A stretch of DNA of 36,644 bases, taken from assembly GCA_002862135.1 (NCBI GenBank), contig PKCI01000231.1, positions 1-36,644 of the forward strand, given 5' to 3'. Source of the stretch: Verrucomicrobiota bacterium (GTDB taxonomy: Bacteria; Verrucomicrobiota; Verrucomicrobiia; Verrucomicrobiales; DEV007). A program made the translations under genes and the position numbers. Positions 1-8,066 of the stretch are shown here, piece by piece (the stretch's first letter is position 1; every line of letters starts with the position of its first letter). The notes below the pieces were generated by a model that worked only from the letters and a program-made list of their open reading frames with translations, made no database searches and was not told where the DNA came from.

Positions 1-1
1 C

Positions 2-907
2 GAGGTCAAGGCGACTCCAGTTGCCCGGAAGATTGCGGCCGATGAAGGCATCGATTTGAGCTCGGTTTCCGGCAGCGGAACTGGCGGGAAAATTACCAAA
101 GCAGATGTGGTTAGTGCTGCTTCTAGAACTCTCGAATCTGCGCAGGTCGCACCGGTCTCAACAACTCCCTCGGCTGGTCCGCTCGCGAGAGATGAAGGCT
201 CCAGTGAAAGGCCGACCACGCGAAAGAAAATGTCTCCGTTGCGTCGGAAGATTGCCACTCATCTCGTCAATGCCCAGCAGGAGGCGGCGATTCTCTCCAC
301 CTTTAACGAAGTGGATATGACGGCAATAATGGAGCTGCGTAAGCGGGTTCAGGAGGAATTTGTTGGCCGGCACGGGGTTAAATTGGGTTTCATGTCCTTC
401 TTCATTAAAGCGGTGGTGGATGCCCTTCAAGCCGTCCCTTCGATAAATGCGCAAATCGAAAGAGATGAGATAATTGAAAATCATTTTTACGATATTGGCG
501 TAGCCGTCGGCACCGATAAGGGGCTCATGGTCCCTATCGTTCGCGAGTGCGATGAGAAGTCATTCGCTGAAATCGAGCAGGCCATCGCTGGATATGCGAC
601 CAAGGCCCGTGAAGGAAGCATCGGGCTCGCTGATCTGCAGGGTGGCGTCTTTACGATCACTAATGGCGGCATCTATGGATCTCTGCTCAGTACGCCGATC
701 CTTAATCCGCCGCAGTCCGGCATCTTGGGAATGCACAGCATTCAGCAGCGTCCCGTAGCAGTGAATGGTGAGGTGGTGATTCGCCCCATGATGTATCTGG
801 CTCTCAGCTACGATCACCGTCTCGTTGACGGAAAAGAGGCGGTCACTTTCCTCGTTAGAGTAAAGGAATGTCTCGAAAATCCCGACCGCATGCTGGTTGG
901 AGCCTAA
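2..907 (+). CDS. sucB: 2-oxoglutarate dehydrogenase E2 (dihydrolipoamide succinyltransferase), 5' truncated by window edge
   Basis: The reading frame is open from base 2, so the N-terminal lipoyl domain lies outside the window. What remains starts in the peripheral subunit-binding (E3-binding) domain, with [15 protein letters not shown] followed by [13 protein letters not shown], then a low-complexity linker, then the acyltransferase domain. The catalytic domain ends with [16 protein letters not shown], the His/Asp catalytic signature of 2-oxoacid dehydrogenase acyltransferases; this form is typical of SucB/OdhB, which transfers the succinyl group from lipoamide to CoA in the TCA cycle. The lipoyl partner, E1 (sucA) and E3 genes would be expected upstream. 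A pyruvate or branched-chain E2 is the alternative, but the C-terminal signature favours succinyltransferase. TTG at 56 is an internal codon, not the start. Confidence 0.9.
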   Translation, partial: EVKATPVARKIAADEGIDLSSVSGSGTGGKITKADVVSAASRTLESAQVAPVSTTPSAGPLARDEGSSERPTTRKKMSPLRRKIATHLVNAQQEAAILSTFNEVDMTAIMELRKRVQEEFVGRHGVKLGFMSFFIKAVVDALQAVPSINAQIERDEIIENHFYDIGVAVGTDKGLMVPIVRECDEKSFAEIEQAIAGYATKAREGSIGLADLQGGVFTITNGGIYGSLLSTPILNPPQSGILGMHSIQQRPVAVNGEVVIRPMMYLALSYDHRLVDGKEAVTFLVRVKECLENPDRMLVGA

Positions 908-989
908 TTGCTTAACTTAGCGAAAATATTAAAATTCTAAAAGTAAGACTGGGAATTTTTTAAATTTAGCTTTCTTGAACAGCAGCGAG

Positions 990-1637
990 ATGGTATCAAC
1001 TCCCATGTTCTCCGGACGTTTGTCTCTCAGTGTGGCCCTGACCTGTGGGTTTGGCCTTTTCTCCGCAGGCTGTCTCAGCAAGAAAAACGATGAGGTTTCT
1101 GCCGAAGTGGCGCCGCCTCCGTCAGCCTACTCCATTGCGCCCACCGGTTATGTTGGCACTGCCGCTGCCCCTGCCCCTGCCGCGGTCAGAACTTCTTTTC
1201 AAGCGGCGACGCCTCCCCACCCAGCTCCATTTGAACTTCGCGTCAACGAGGAATTGGTGACACACTTGATTGTTTCGGGGGAATCTCTCTCGAGCATCTC
1301 CGGGAAATACAATAGCAGCATCAGTCGAATCATGGCTGCGAACGGAATGACCGATACTAAGATTTTTGCCGGTAAGTCTCTCCAGGTCCCGATCGTTAAG
1401 TCCTCGCAAATGGCGATGAATGGTGAGCCGAGACCTTCTACGGCACCCGCCTACAGTAGTCAGGAAGCTGCGCAAGGGGTGTCCATACCTAGTGTTCCTG
1501 CACCCCCAACCAACTACGGAACTCCGACCTCCGTACCGGTTTACCGGGGAACGACGGTCGAGCCGTCCTCCACCTCTTATCCCCGCCAAACCGCTCCTAC
1601 AGCACCTGCGGCTAGCTTCCCGACACCGAGTTTCTGA
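990..1637 (+). CDS. LysM-domain lipoprotein
   Basis: About 215 residues. A short hydrophobic signal ends in LFSAGC, a good type II signal peptidase lipobox, so the mature protein should be lipid-anchored on a membrane. A single LysM domain follows in the middle (about residues 85-135), reading HLIVSGESLSSISGKYN and ending GKSLQVPI; LysM domains bind the GlcNAc-containing backbone of peptidoglycan. The last 80 residues are rich in Pro, Ser, Thr and Ala and look disordered, as in a wall-spanning tether. I chose ATG at 990; ATG at 1005 gives a tighter signal peptide and TTG at 975 is also open, and none has a clear Shine-Dalgarno. No catalytic domain is visible, so a structural or wall-anchoring role is an inference. 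Confidence 0.75.
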   Translation: MVSTPMFSGRLSLSVALTCGFGLFSAGCLSKKNDEVSAEVAPPPSAYSIAPTGYVGTAAAPAPAAVRTSFQAATPPHPAPFELRVNEELVTHLIVSGESLSSISGKYNSSISRIMAANGMTDTKIFAGKSLQVPIVKSSQMAMNGEPRPSTAPAYSSQEAAQGVSIPSVPAPPTNYGTPTSVPVYRGTTVEPSSTSYPRQTAPTAPAASFPTPSF

Positions 1638-1658
1638 TTTGGCGGTTCTTTAATTGAG

Positions 1659-2147
1659 ATGAGTTCAGGCATTTCGGTGGGCATCATCACCGTCTCCGAT
1701 CGGGCTTCAGCTGGAGAGTATGAGGACTATGGCGGTCCTGCGCTTCGCCAAGCATGCCAAGACTATGAGTGGCAGGTGGAAGCCGAAGCAATTATTCCAG
1801 ACGACCTCGAAAAGATCCAAAGGACCATTCGTGCGTTTTCCTCGCAGGGATGCGGTTTGGTTTTGACCACCGGTGGCACTGGAATCGCTCACCGAGATGT
1901 GACGCCGGAAGCGATTCGCGGAATCATGCGTTTGGAGATTCCCGGCTTTGGCGAATCCATGCGGATGCAGTCTCTCGAGATAACGCCGAATGCGATCCTT
2001 TCGCGAAGCCTGGCCGCAATTGTTGACGCTTCCCTCGTAATTGCTCTGCCTGGAAAGCCAAGCGGAGCGGTCGAATGTCTCGGCTTTGTGCTTGGGGCGA
2101 TTCCGCACTCCGTAAAGCTGGCCCAGGGTGTGCCGACTTCCTGCTAG
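1659..2147 (+). CDS. mogA: Molybdenum cofactor biosynthesis protein, MogA/MoaB family
   Basis: 162 residues, the usual size for single-domain MogA/MoaB proteins, which adenylylate molybdopterin before molybdate insertion. The family signatures are clear: VGIITVSDRASAGEYED at the N-terminus, the nucleotide/MPT-binding TTGGTGIAHRDVTPEAIRG in the middle and ALPGKPSGAVECLGFV near the C-terminus. ATG at 1659 lies 21 bases after the stop of the LysM lipoprotein, so the two may be co-transcribed, though their roles are unrelated. MogA and MoaB cannot be separated reliably by eye; the RDVTPEA motif is shared. No other Moco gene is in the window. Confidence 0.88.
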   Translation: MSSGISVGIITVSDRASAGEYEDYGGPALRQACQDYEWQVEAEAIIPDDLEKIQRTIRAFSSQGCGLVLTTGGTGIAHRDVTPEAIRGIMRLEIPGFGESMRMQSLEITPNAILSRSLAAIVDASLVIALPGKPSGAVECLGFVLGAIPHSVKLAQGVPTSC

Positions 2148-2238
2148 GTCTCTTGGTGTCGAGTGACTTGACCCCAGTGAAGAAGGGTATCGAGCCTCGA
2201 AAAGAGGTTCCAGTCAGAAGCCGGGCCCGAAAAGTTGT

Positions 2239-2811
2239 TCAGTCGCCTGCGCCGAGGTTCTCAAATGGCGCCACCAGTTCCATTCCAAGCAGGACATAAT
2301 CATGCGGCTGGGCCTGCATATCGAGGATGTAGTTGGGGAGCCTGACAAGTTCGCAGAAGCCGGCCGAAACCATGGATTCGATCGCAGATTTTCGCTCTCC
2401 ATTTACCGAAGACTCCAACTTGGTGAGGCCACGATGGCGGGAAAGATCGATGATTTCTTCCAGCAACGTATCGAGAACGCCCATACCTCTGAAATCGGGA
2501 TGAGTGAGGAAATAGACTTCCCCGATATGACGTTTCCACCCACCGGGTCTTTGATGCAGAGTTCCCAGGCCGGCAAGACGACCGTCGACAAAAGCGAGCA
2601 GGGGAAGGTGCTCGCTGAATTCGGGGTCATTCATCCATAGTTTGAAAAGGGAACCGTCTTTGATCTGGTTTTTGACGAAAAGCTGCTCCTGTTCCGGGAT
2701 CACTGTATGAAAATCCCTGAAGGCGTGCTCATCGCCCGCCTCCATGGGTCGAACGGAGCAAGGGGAACCGTCTTTCAGTGTAGATCGGGCAGGGAAGTTT
2801 TCGAGACTCAT
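2239..2811 (-). CDS. GNAT-family N-acetyltransferase
   Basis: 190 residues. The GNAT acetyl-CoA-binding core is seen as VYFLTHPDFRGMGVLDTLLE, where RGMGVL corresponds to the Q/RxxGxG/A pyrophosphate loop, followed by the helix and strand ending TKLESSVNG. Upstream strands carry LLAFVDGRLAGLGTLHQRP, the usual substrate-side beta hairpin. The substrate is unknown. It is convergent with mogA and lies 75 bases downstream of the last gene of the MoxR operon in the same direction. It could be read through from that operon, but a separate transcript is equally likely. ATG at 2811 is the natural start. Confidence 0.8.
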   Translation of the reverse strand: MSLENFPARSTLKDGSPCSVRPMEAGDEHAFRDFHTVIPEQEQLFVKNQIKDGSLFKLWMNDPEFSEHLPLLAFVDGRLAGLGTLHQRPGGWKRHIGEVYFLTHPDFRGMGVLDTLLEEIIDLSRHRGLTKLESSVNGERKSAIESMVSAGFCELVRLPNYILDMQAQPHDYVLLGMELVAPFENLGAGD

Positions 2812-2885
2812 AGCTTACCTCAACAGACACCAACCCTGCAGCATCGAGCGTGCCAAACTCGAAAGGATATAAAGATCGGTGCTCC

Positions 2886-4697
2886 TCAGGTCGTGGGATG
2901 AGAGACAGACACTTCTTTCGAGGGCGGGTTTAACAAGTACCAGCTTAGCAGAAGAATGAGCAGAACGAGAATAGTCCAAGCCTGCCACATTGGGTCGCTG
3001 ACGGACTGTTTCTCCATTATCTTTTTCGGCAGAACGTTCAGGTCAGAACGGGAAGCCGCTGCGGAGAAGTCAGCTTCCCGGGTGTCGGCAAAGTTTGCAG
3101 ATGCATCGAGTAGCGGAATGTCGCCTTGAGCGATGGCAAAAAATCCGGGATCTAGCGGAGCGCGGAGCATACCAGCGAGATTCCAGGGCACGGTCTGCGT
3201 GGCTCCGGATGAGTCGATCAGGATGTCGAGGGCGTCGTCGCCGGTCTTTACGGCGACCTGAATCTGCTGATTGAGTTCGAGGTTGTTTCGTTCCAGAGCC
3301 ACCTTATCATATCTCAGTTGGTTCACGAATCTGTTGATCATGATGACGAACGACGGGAGGCGCTGCGCGTTGGATTGTCCGACATCGAAGTTGAAAATCA
3401 ATTGGTTCACCTCAGATGATTGGCGAAGCAACACCAACGTTCGGTCCCCTTGCCACAAAAGAGGGACATCGTAGCCTTTGAGAGGAACTGAAGCGGTTGA
3501 TTTGGCAATGAGCCCCTGCCAGTTCAGGTTCTGAACAAAAGGGTGATTCGCCGCTACGATAGTTCCCTGAAAGAATTCTTTGGGGGCATACTGCTGGTCC
3601 AGCAGAACGATCCCAACGGGAGGCAGGGGACGCGGCTTCAGTGGGTTGTAGGTCGCAATGAGGAGGTCAGGCGGAACGCTCTCACTACTTTCTGCAGGGG
3701 GGCGCAAAAGTGGAGCATTGTCGAGGCTCTCAATGATGGTTCGCACCATCTCAGAAGCGTCTGGCGCCACGTTGGTGGCAATGTAGACCGGCTTGATTTC
3801 AGGCGCGACCATGTAAAGCAGATCATCACGGGCAAAGTCATCCGGTGCCATGTTGAGGGTGGCTCGATCAATGCCTTCGGGGAACTTACCGGAGAGAGTC
3901 CTAGTTTCTCTGGCTTTCAGCGACATGTTTCGCGTCTCGGTTCGTTGCTGGCCAATGGACAGGAACCACTCGCGGGTTTGGGGTTCATCTGAGTAGTTTC
4001 TCACTGTTGCCTGCCAGCTTAACTTTTCATCGCTATCCTCGGTTGGCTCAATCCGCAACCCGGCAAACCCGACGTTGGAGATGGGTTCACCGACACTAAG
4101 GAGACTGGCACCGAAAGGAAGCTGGTCTTCAAGATGGTCAGTCAGGAAGATGAGATTGCCGGCAGTTCCCGCGATACTCCTGCCGACTCGCAGCGAAGCT
4201 TCAGGAGAGTGAGCGCTGTTGGCAGGGCTCCATTCTGTCAGGGAATCGGTCATTTCGCTGATCGATCCTCCCCGATAAAGCCTATCGCCTTGTTCGTGAG
4301 ATTCCATTAAGGTGTAGACTACCGTGGTCAGTTGCCCGGGTATCCTTGAAAGCTCTGTCTTCAATTGCTCAGCGGCGTTCTCCTTGAATGGTTCCATTGA
4401 GGCTGAGCTGTCGATAACAATGACGATTTGTTGAACCTGATTTTCCCGGGTCCAGCGGGGCTGAATCAAAAGCCAGGTCAGGACAAGAACCGAGAGTAGC
4501 TGAAGCCAAAGCGTTACTGAGTTGCGGAGCCGGTCGAGTTTTCGTCCCTTTAAGCTCTGCCGGTCGATCGCATCAAGCATGAAAAGGGTGCTGATTGGAA
4601 ACTTCTGCGACTGGCGCTGGAGCAAGTGAATCAGCAAGATTGCCGGTATGCCAAGCAGCGCAAGAAAACCGAGTGGGTTGGCGAATACAATCGGCAT
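2886..4697 (-). CDS. BatA-like von Willebrand factor A membrane protein
   Basis: 603 residues from ATG at 4697. That ATG lies one base after the stop of the DUF58 gene (TGACATG), which is why I prefer it to a longer start at 4736. The N-terminus, FANPLGFLALLGIPAILLIHLL, is the aerotolerance-regulator (BatA) N-terminal module, with a first membrane helix at residues 6-26 and a second at 61-79. A VWA domain follows, with MIDAS motif D96-S-S98-A-S100 for divalent metal binding. The middle is a large, probably periplasmic region with an Ig-like appearance, and a last helix (WTILVLLILLLSWYLL) anchors the C-terminus. BatA/VWA proteins partner MoxR ATPases and DUF58 proteins, which matches the operon. 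The ligand is unknown. Confidence 0.85.
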   Translation of the reverse strand: MPIVFANPLGFLALLGIPAILLIHLLQRQSQKFPISTLFMLDAIDRQSLKGRKLDRLRNSVTLWLQLLSVLVLTWLLIQPRWTRENQVQQIVIVIDSSASMEPFKENAAEQLKTELSRIPGQLTTVVYTLMESHEQGDRLYRGGSISEMTDSLTEWSPANSAHSPEASLRVGRSIAGTAGNLIFLTDHLEDQLPFGASLLSVGEPISNVGFAGLRIEPTEDSDEKLSWQATVRNYSDEPQTREWFLSIGQQRTETRNMSLKARETRTLSGKFPEGIDRATLNMAPDDFARDDLLYMVAPEIKPVYIATNVAPDASEMVRTIIESLDNAPLLRPPAESSESVPPDLLIATYNPLKPRPLPPVGIVLLDQQYAPKEFFQGTIVAANHPFVQNLNWQGLIAKSTASVPLKGYDVPLLWQGDRTLVLLRQSSEVNQLIFNFDVGQSNAQRLPSFVIMINRFVNQLRYDKVALERNNLELNQQIQVAVKTGDDALDILIDSSGATQTVPWNLAGMLRAPLDPGFFAIAQGDIPLLDASANFADTREADFSAAASRSDLNVLPKKIMEKQSVSDPMWQAWTILVLLILLLSWYLLNPPSKEVSVSHPTT

Positions 4698-4698
4698 G

Positions 4699-5589
4699 TC
4701 AGGCAAGTTGGATAGCTCCGGCCGGAATAGCCTCAAGTTTCATGGCCTCTTCAAACGAGCCATCAGACGGAATGCGTGCGAGTGGGGTCTGGGCCCTCAC
4801 GGCTGCCCCTTTCCACCGTTCAAAATGGTTATGATAAGTCTGGAGGTAGCGCTTTAGCAGAGGAGGTTCGATTCTACGTTCATGTTTGGCTCCGCTCTCA
4901 GTATCGATAAACTCATAGTTGCCGTTCCAGCCCGGATCAGACTCGTCTCTCGAAAATGGACACAGGATCGCAGCTCGGCCATTGTTATGTTGAAGTGCCC
5001 GAATCGTTGATTCCGGTGAAGCCGGGAAAAGACCATCGCTGATGAGGATCCGAAGAGATCGAGTTCGAAAGGGAATTACCGCCAGGTTGGGTGCTGCGGA
5101 GGCGTCAACGTCAGGCAGGGCGGATGCTTCGTCTGTCCAGCGATGGGTGACGACGCTGTGAGCTTCAGCGTGTTTCCAGCGCTCGCCCTTCACGAGGTAG
5201 GCTTTGGCACTGGCGGCAGCCTGCTCGGCCGCGAAAAAGGTGAAGTAAAAGACTTCGAGGACACGGCGTGATTTTTTTTCGCCCGAGAACATTGACCCTG
5301 ACACGTCCAGAATGATTTCCACGATAGGCCGGACTTCCTCACGATACAATTTCAGGGTGTAGTCGCCGGTTCTGCCGAATGCCTGCCAATTGATGTGGCG
5401 AGGATCGTCGCCGGGAAGATACTGACGGTGATCCTGGAAATCGAGAGAACTGCCGGCTCCCGATCCGGCATAGTCACCCGGATTGCCCTTCCAGTTTCGG
5501 TCCTTGAGGGGTAGGGCGAATAGGCTTGTGTAGGCACGGGCACGTCCCGAGACCTGGTTCAGATCAATATCTTCAGAAACCGTAGCCAT
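4699..5589 (-). CDS. DUF58 / VWA-like protein of the MoxR operon
   Basis: 296 residues from ATG at 5589. A longer frame reaches 5781, but ATG 5589 overlaps the stop of the permease gene by one base (TAATG), a coupling arrangement that fixes the start. The DUF58 signature is clear: DHRQYLPGDDPRHINWQAF followed by GRTGDYTLKLYREE, then a VWA-like fold beginning IILDVSGSM (DxSxS metal site) and later ILISDGLF. DUF58 proteins almost always sit beside MoxR ATPases and are thought to be substrates or adaptors for them. No membrane helix is visible, so this copy is probably cytoplasmic. Its direct overlap with an ABC permease gene is unusual for a DUF58 gene. Confidence 0.9.
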   Translation of the reverse strand: MATVSEDIDLNQVSGRARAYTSLFALPLKDRNWKGNPGDYAGSGAGSSLDFQDHRQYLPGDDPRHINWQAFGRTGDYTLKLYREEVRPIVEIILDVSGSMFSGEKKSRRVLEVFYFTFFAAEQAAASAKAYLVKGERWKHAEAHSVVTHRWTDEASALPDVDASAAPNLAVIPFRTRSLRILISDGLFPASPESTIRALQHNNGRAAILCPFSRDESDPGWNGNYEFIDTESGAKHERRIEPPLLKRYLQTYHNHFERWKGAAVRAQTPLARIPSDGSFEEAMKLEAIPAGAIQLA

Positions 5590-7013
5590 TACTTCGAACG
5601 GATCATGTGTTTGATGAATTTCCCGAAGGACTTCCGTCCTCTCACCAGTGGAACAACCACGCACACGAGGGTCGTCGCGGGAACGATTAAGAGAAACTGG
5701 ATGTTGTGAAGCTCCGATCGTTGGTAGGCGACTATGAGGACTGAAGGCAGCGGTGCGAGGCTGAAGGTGAGTTCCTCCCACCTGCCGATAGCGGCGGCAA
5801 TGAAGGAGACCATGATTGTGATTCCCCCGATGATTGCCTGAATCAGCATGTAAAGAGCGAAGGTGAATCTGGATCCAGTATGTGAGGGAAAGAACAGGGA
5901 GATGATCAAAAGTGGGAAGACGACTGTGTTGCAGGTGCTGAGGACGAAAAGGAGATTTTTGAGTTCGTGGGGGTTGCCCCGCGCCTTCTCATTGAAAAAG
6001 AAGATTGTTGCTAGGATGCCGGTGGAAAGGAGAAAGAAAAAGAGCCCTGAAATCCAACCGGGGATCAGGAAGAGGCCGAGCCAGCGGGTGATAACGGTTT
6101 TCGAGAAAGGTTGCACTACCCTCGTGAAAACAGGAAGTGGTTCAGTCAGGGCGTCGACCGTGGCGATGCAAAGGATGGTGGTGATTACCACGAGAATGAT
6201 TTCGGAATCATATTGAAGAGCGCTGAGCGCGAAGCACAAGGCCACAGCGAGGAGAGCGGACAGCCGTTTCCGCGTCGCATGATTTTCGGAGAGCGGGGAG
6301 ATGCGGCTCGCGGCGAAGGCGAGGAAGTAGTAGCACCCGAACACTCCGATCAGGGCCATCAGTCCAAGGAACTGCCATTTAAAAGCGCGGGGAGCGCTGC
6401 TGCTGAGAAGCTCGCTTGAAACGTAGCTCCCGAGGGCGGAAAGCAGTATGGCAAGGGCAATGCAGGCAACTCCTCGAAGAAGAATGTTAGGAAAGCCTGA
6501 ACAGCCGATTGTAATGGCGGTGGCAAGTGCTGATCCAATCCCGATCATGAGCAAAGCAATCAGATCGACTATGAAGTTCACATTTCCAAGGAAGTAGCGA
6601 ATCACAAGGTAGGGGAGAACCCCGGTCAAAAAGAGGAGCCCCTGGGCATTCAGTGCCGCCCACTTGCCAAGGGTGATCCTCCACCCGTTCAGCTTTGTCA
6701 TGTGGATGAGGTCCATGGTGTTGAGCTGGTATTCTGAACTCAGTGCGCTGAACCCCCGAAGCGGCTGGACGAACAAGAGCACGACGATGATAACGAACCA
6801 GAAGAAGACCTCCGAGTCTGATGAGCCCGGATCGATCATGGCTGTGAGCAGGCACAGCATCATGAAGGTGTGCAGAAGAATGAATGCGATCGCGAACATG
6901 TTGGTTCGCATGCCCTGCCGGAGTTCCTTGACCAACATCGGGCTTAGGCGCGGCGAAAAGTCTCCCATGCGCTCGGCGAGGCTCTCGGGATCGGCTGTTG
7001 GGGTATCACTCAT
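5589..7013 (-). CDS. ABC-2 type transporter permease
   Basis: 474 residues. The cytoplasmic N-terminus reads SPMLVKELRQGMRTNMF, an ABC-2 permease opening that I associate with planctomycete and verrucomicrobial exporters. About ten to twelve hydrophobic segments follow, for example FAIAFILLHTFMML, VLLFVQPLRGF, FLGLMALIGVFGCYYFLAFA and FLLIVPATTLVCVVVPLV. No extracytoplasmic solute-binding domain is present, which suggests export or membrane-complex assembly rather than uptake. The start lies 21 bases after the stop of the ATPase gene and its stop overlaps the DUF58 start, so all are translated from one message. Substrate unknown. Confidence 0.85.
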   Translation of the reverse strand: MSDTPTADPESLAERMGDFSPRLSPMLVKELRQGMRTNMFAIAFILLHTFMMLCLLTAMIDPGSSDSEVFFWFVIIVVLLFVQPLRGFSALSSEYQLNTMDLIHMTKLNGWRITLGKWAALNAQGLLFLTGVLPYLVIRYFLGNVNFIVDLIALLMIGIGSALATAITIGCSGFPNILLRGVACIALAILLSALGSYVSSELLSSSAPRAFKWQFLGLMALIGVFGCYYFLAFAASRISPLSENHATRKRLSALLAVALCFALSALQYDSEIILVVITTILCIATVDALTEPLPVFTRVVQPFSKTVITRWLGLFLIPGWISGLFFFLLSTGILATIFFFNEKARGNPHELKNLLFVLSTCNTVVFPLLIISLFFPSHTGSRFTFALYMLIQAIIGGITIMVSFIAAAIGRWEELTFSLAPLPSVLIVAYQRSELHNIQFLLIVPATTLVCVVVPLVRGRKSFGKFIKHMIRSK

Positions 7014-7034
7014 TCAAAGATAGGCGCGGGGGCG

Positions 7035-8066
7035 CTATTTCGCGGCCGGAGTGCCTGATTCCTCAATCTCTCCGAGAATTTCGATGAAGGCGTCTTCCAG
7101 TTTCCGCTCCTCCTGGTGAAAATCGGTGATGTTGAGGCCATCCGTGATCATGCGGCGCAGAATTTTCGCAATGTCCTCGTCTTCCGCCGGCTCAATTTCA
7201 ATTCGTCCGCCGGTCTTGGTGGAATCAACAAAGGTCACACCGGGAGCGAGCATGGCCCATTCCCTCAGCTTTTCGGGAGGGTCTGACAGTAGCACTTCGA
7301 CGAGGCAAGAACTGGAGTTACTCTTGGTCAGGCTGTCGGCATCGCCATGGTGGATAATCTTCCCCTGATTAATGAAGAGAAGTGAGTCACACATTTCTCC
7401 AAGCTCGGACAGGATATGCGAACTGATGAAAACCGTCTTTCCGTCTTCGGCGAGGATCCGGATGAGATGTTTCAATTCGACTCGCGCCTTGGGGTCGAGT
7501 CCTGCGGCCGGTTCGTCTAGTATTAGTACTTCAGGGTCGTGAAGCAGGGCGCGCCCGAGACAGAGACGCTGTCCCATTCCTTTGCTCAATTTGTCGATGA
7601 GTCGGTCAGAGAGAGGAGTCAGGTCGGTAAACTCCATGACCTCGACAATGCGATCGATTCTTTCCTGGCCCTTGTAGCCAAGGGCTCGAGCAAAGAAGTC
7701 GAGATACTCGATTACCGTCATGTTGCGGTAGGTACCGTAGTGATCCGGCATCCAACCGATCTTTCCACGAACTTCAGCAGGGTATTCGACCACATTGATC
7801 CCGCAGACCTTGGCTTCTCCGGAATTGGGGTAGTCCAGAGTGGCGAGGATGCGCATGGTCGTGGTCTTGCCAGCTCCGTTTGCTCCAACGAAGCCAACAA
7901 CCTGTCCGCGTGGAATGACAAAGGAAATATTATTCACGGCATGGATACCGTTGAACCAGCGAGCCAGATTGGTGACCTCAATCGCGGGCGGTTGAAGCGG
8001 CGGTGAGATCGCCTCGGTATGCTCCTCTTTGGATGCATACGCGGTATTATTGTCAGGATCACTCAT
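7035..8066 (-). CDS. ABC transporter ATP-binding protein
   Basis: 343 residues, single nucleotide-binding domain. Walker A GANGAGKT is at about residues 61-68, signature LSKGMGQRL at about 160-168, Walker B VLILDEP at about 180-186 with PAAGLDPKAR as D-loop, and the switch His in SSHILSELGEMCD. The usual Q-loop glutamine position reads GWMPDHYGTY, with Asp in place of Gln, a variation I have seen in ABC-2 exporter ATPases. A C-terminal domain of about 90 residues follows. The start overlaps the stop of the upstream 604-residue gene by 8 bases, so translation is probably coupled. It should energise the permease encoded next. Confidence 0.93.
   Translation of the reverse strand: MSDPDNNTAYASKEEHTEAISPPLQPPAIEVTNLARWFNGIHAVNNISFVIPRGQVVGFVGANGAGKTTTMRILATLDYPNSGEAKVCGINVVEYPAEVRGKIGWMPDHYGTYRNMTVIEYLDFFARALGYKGQERIDRIVEVMEFTDLTPLSDRLIDKLSKGMGQRLCLGRALLHDPEVLILDEPAAGLDPKARVELKHLIRILAEDGKTVFISSHILSELGEMCDSLLFINQGKIIHHGDADSLTKSNSSSCLVEVLLSDPPEKLREWAMLAPGVTFVDSTKTGGRIEIEPAEDEDIAKILRRMITDGLNITDFHQEERKLEDAFIEILGEIEESGTPAAK

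Noticed and set aside
910-975. AT-rich inverted repeat after sucB (AAAATTC ... GAATTTT)
   Set aside because: Almost all A/T with a long loop; not a convincing terminator.
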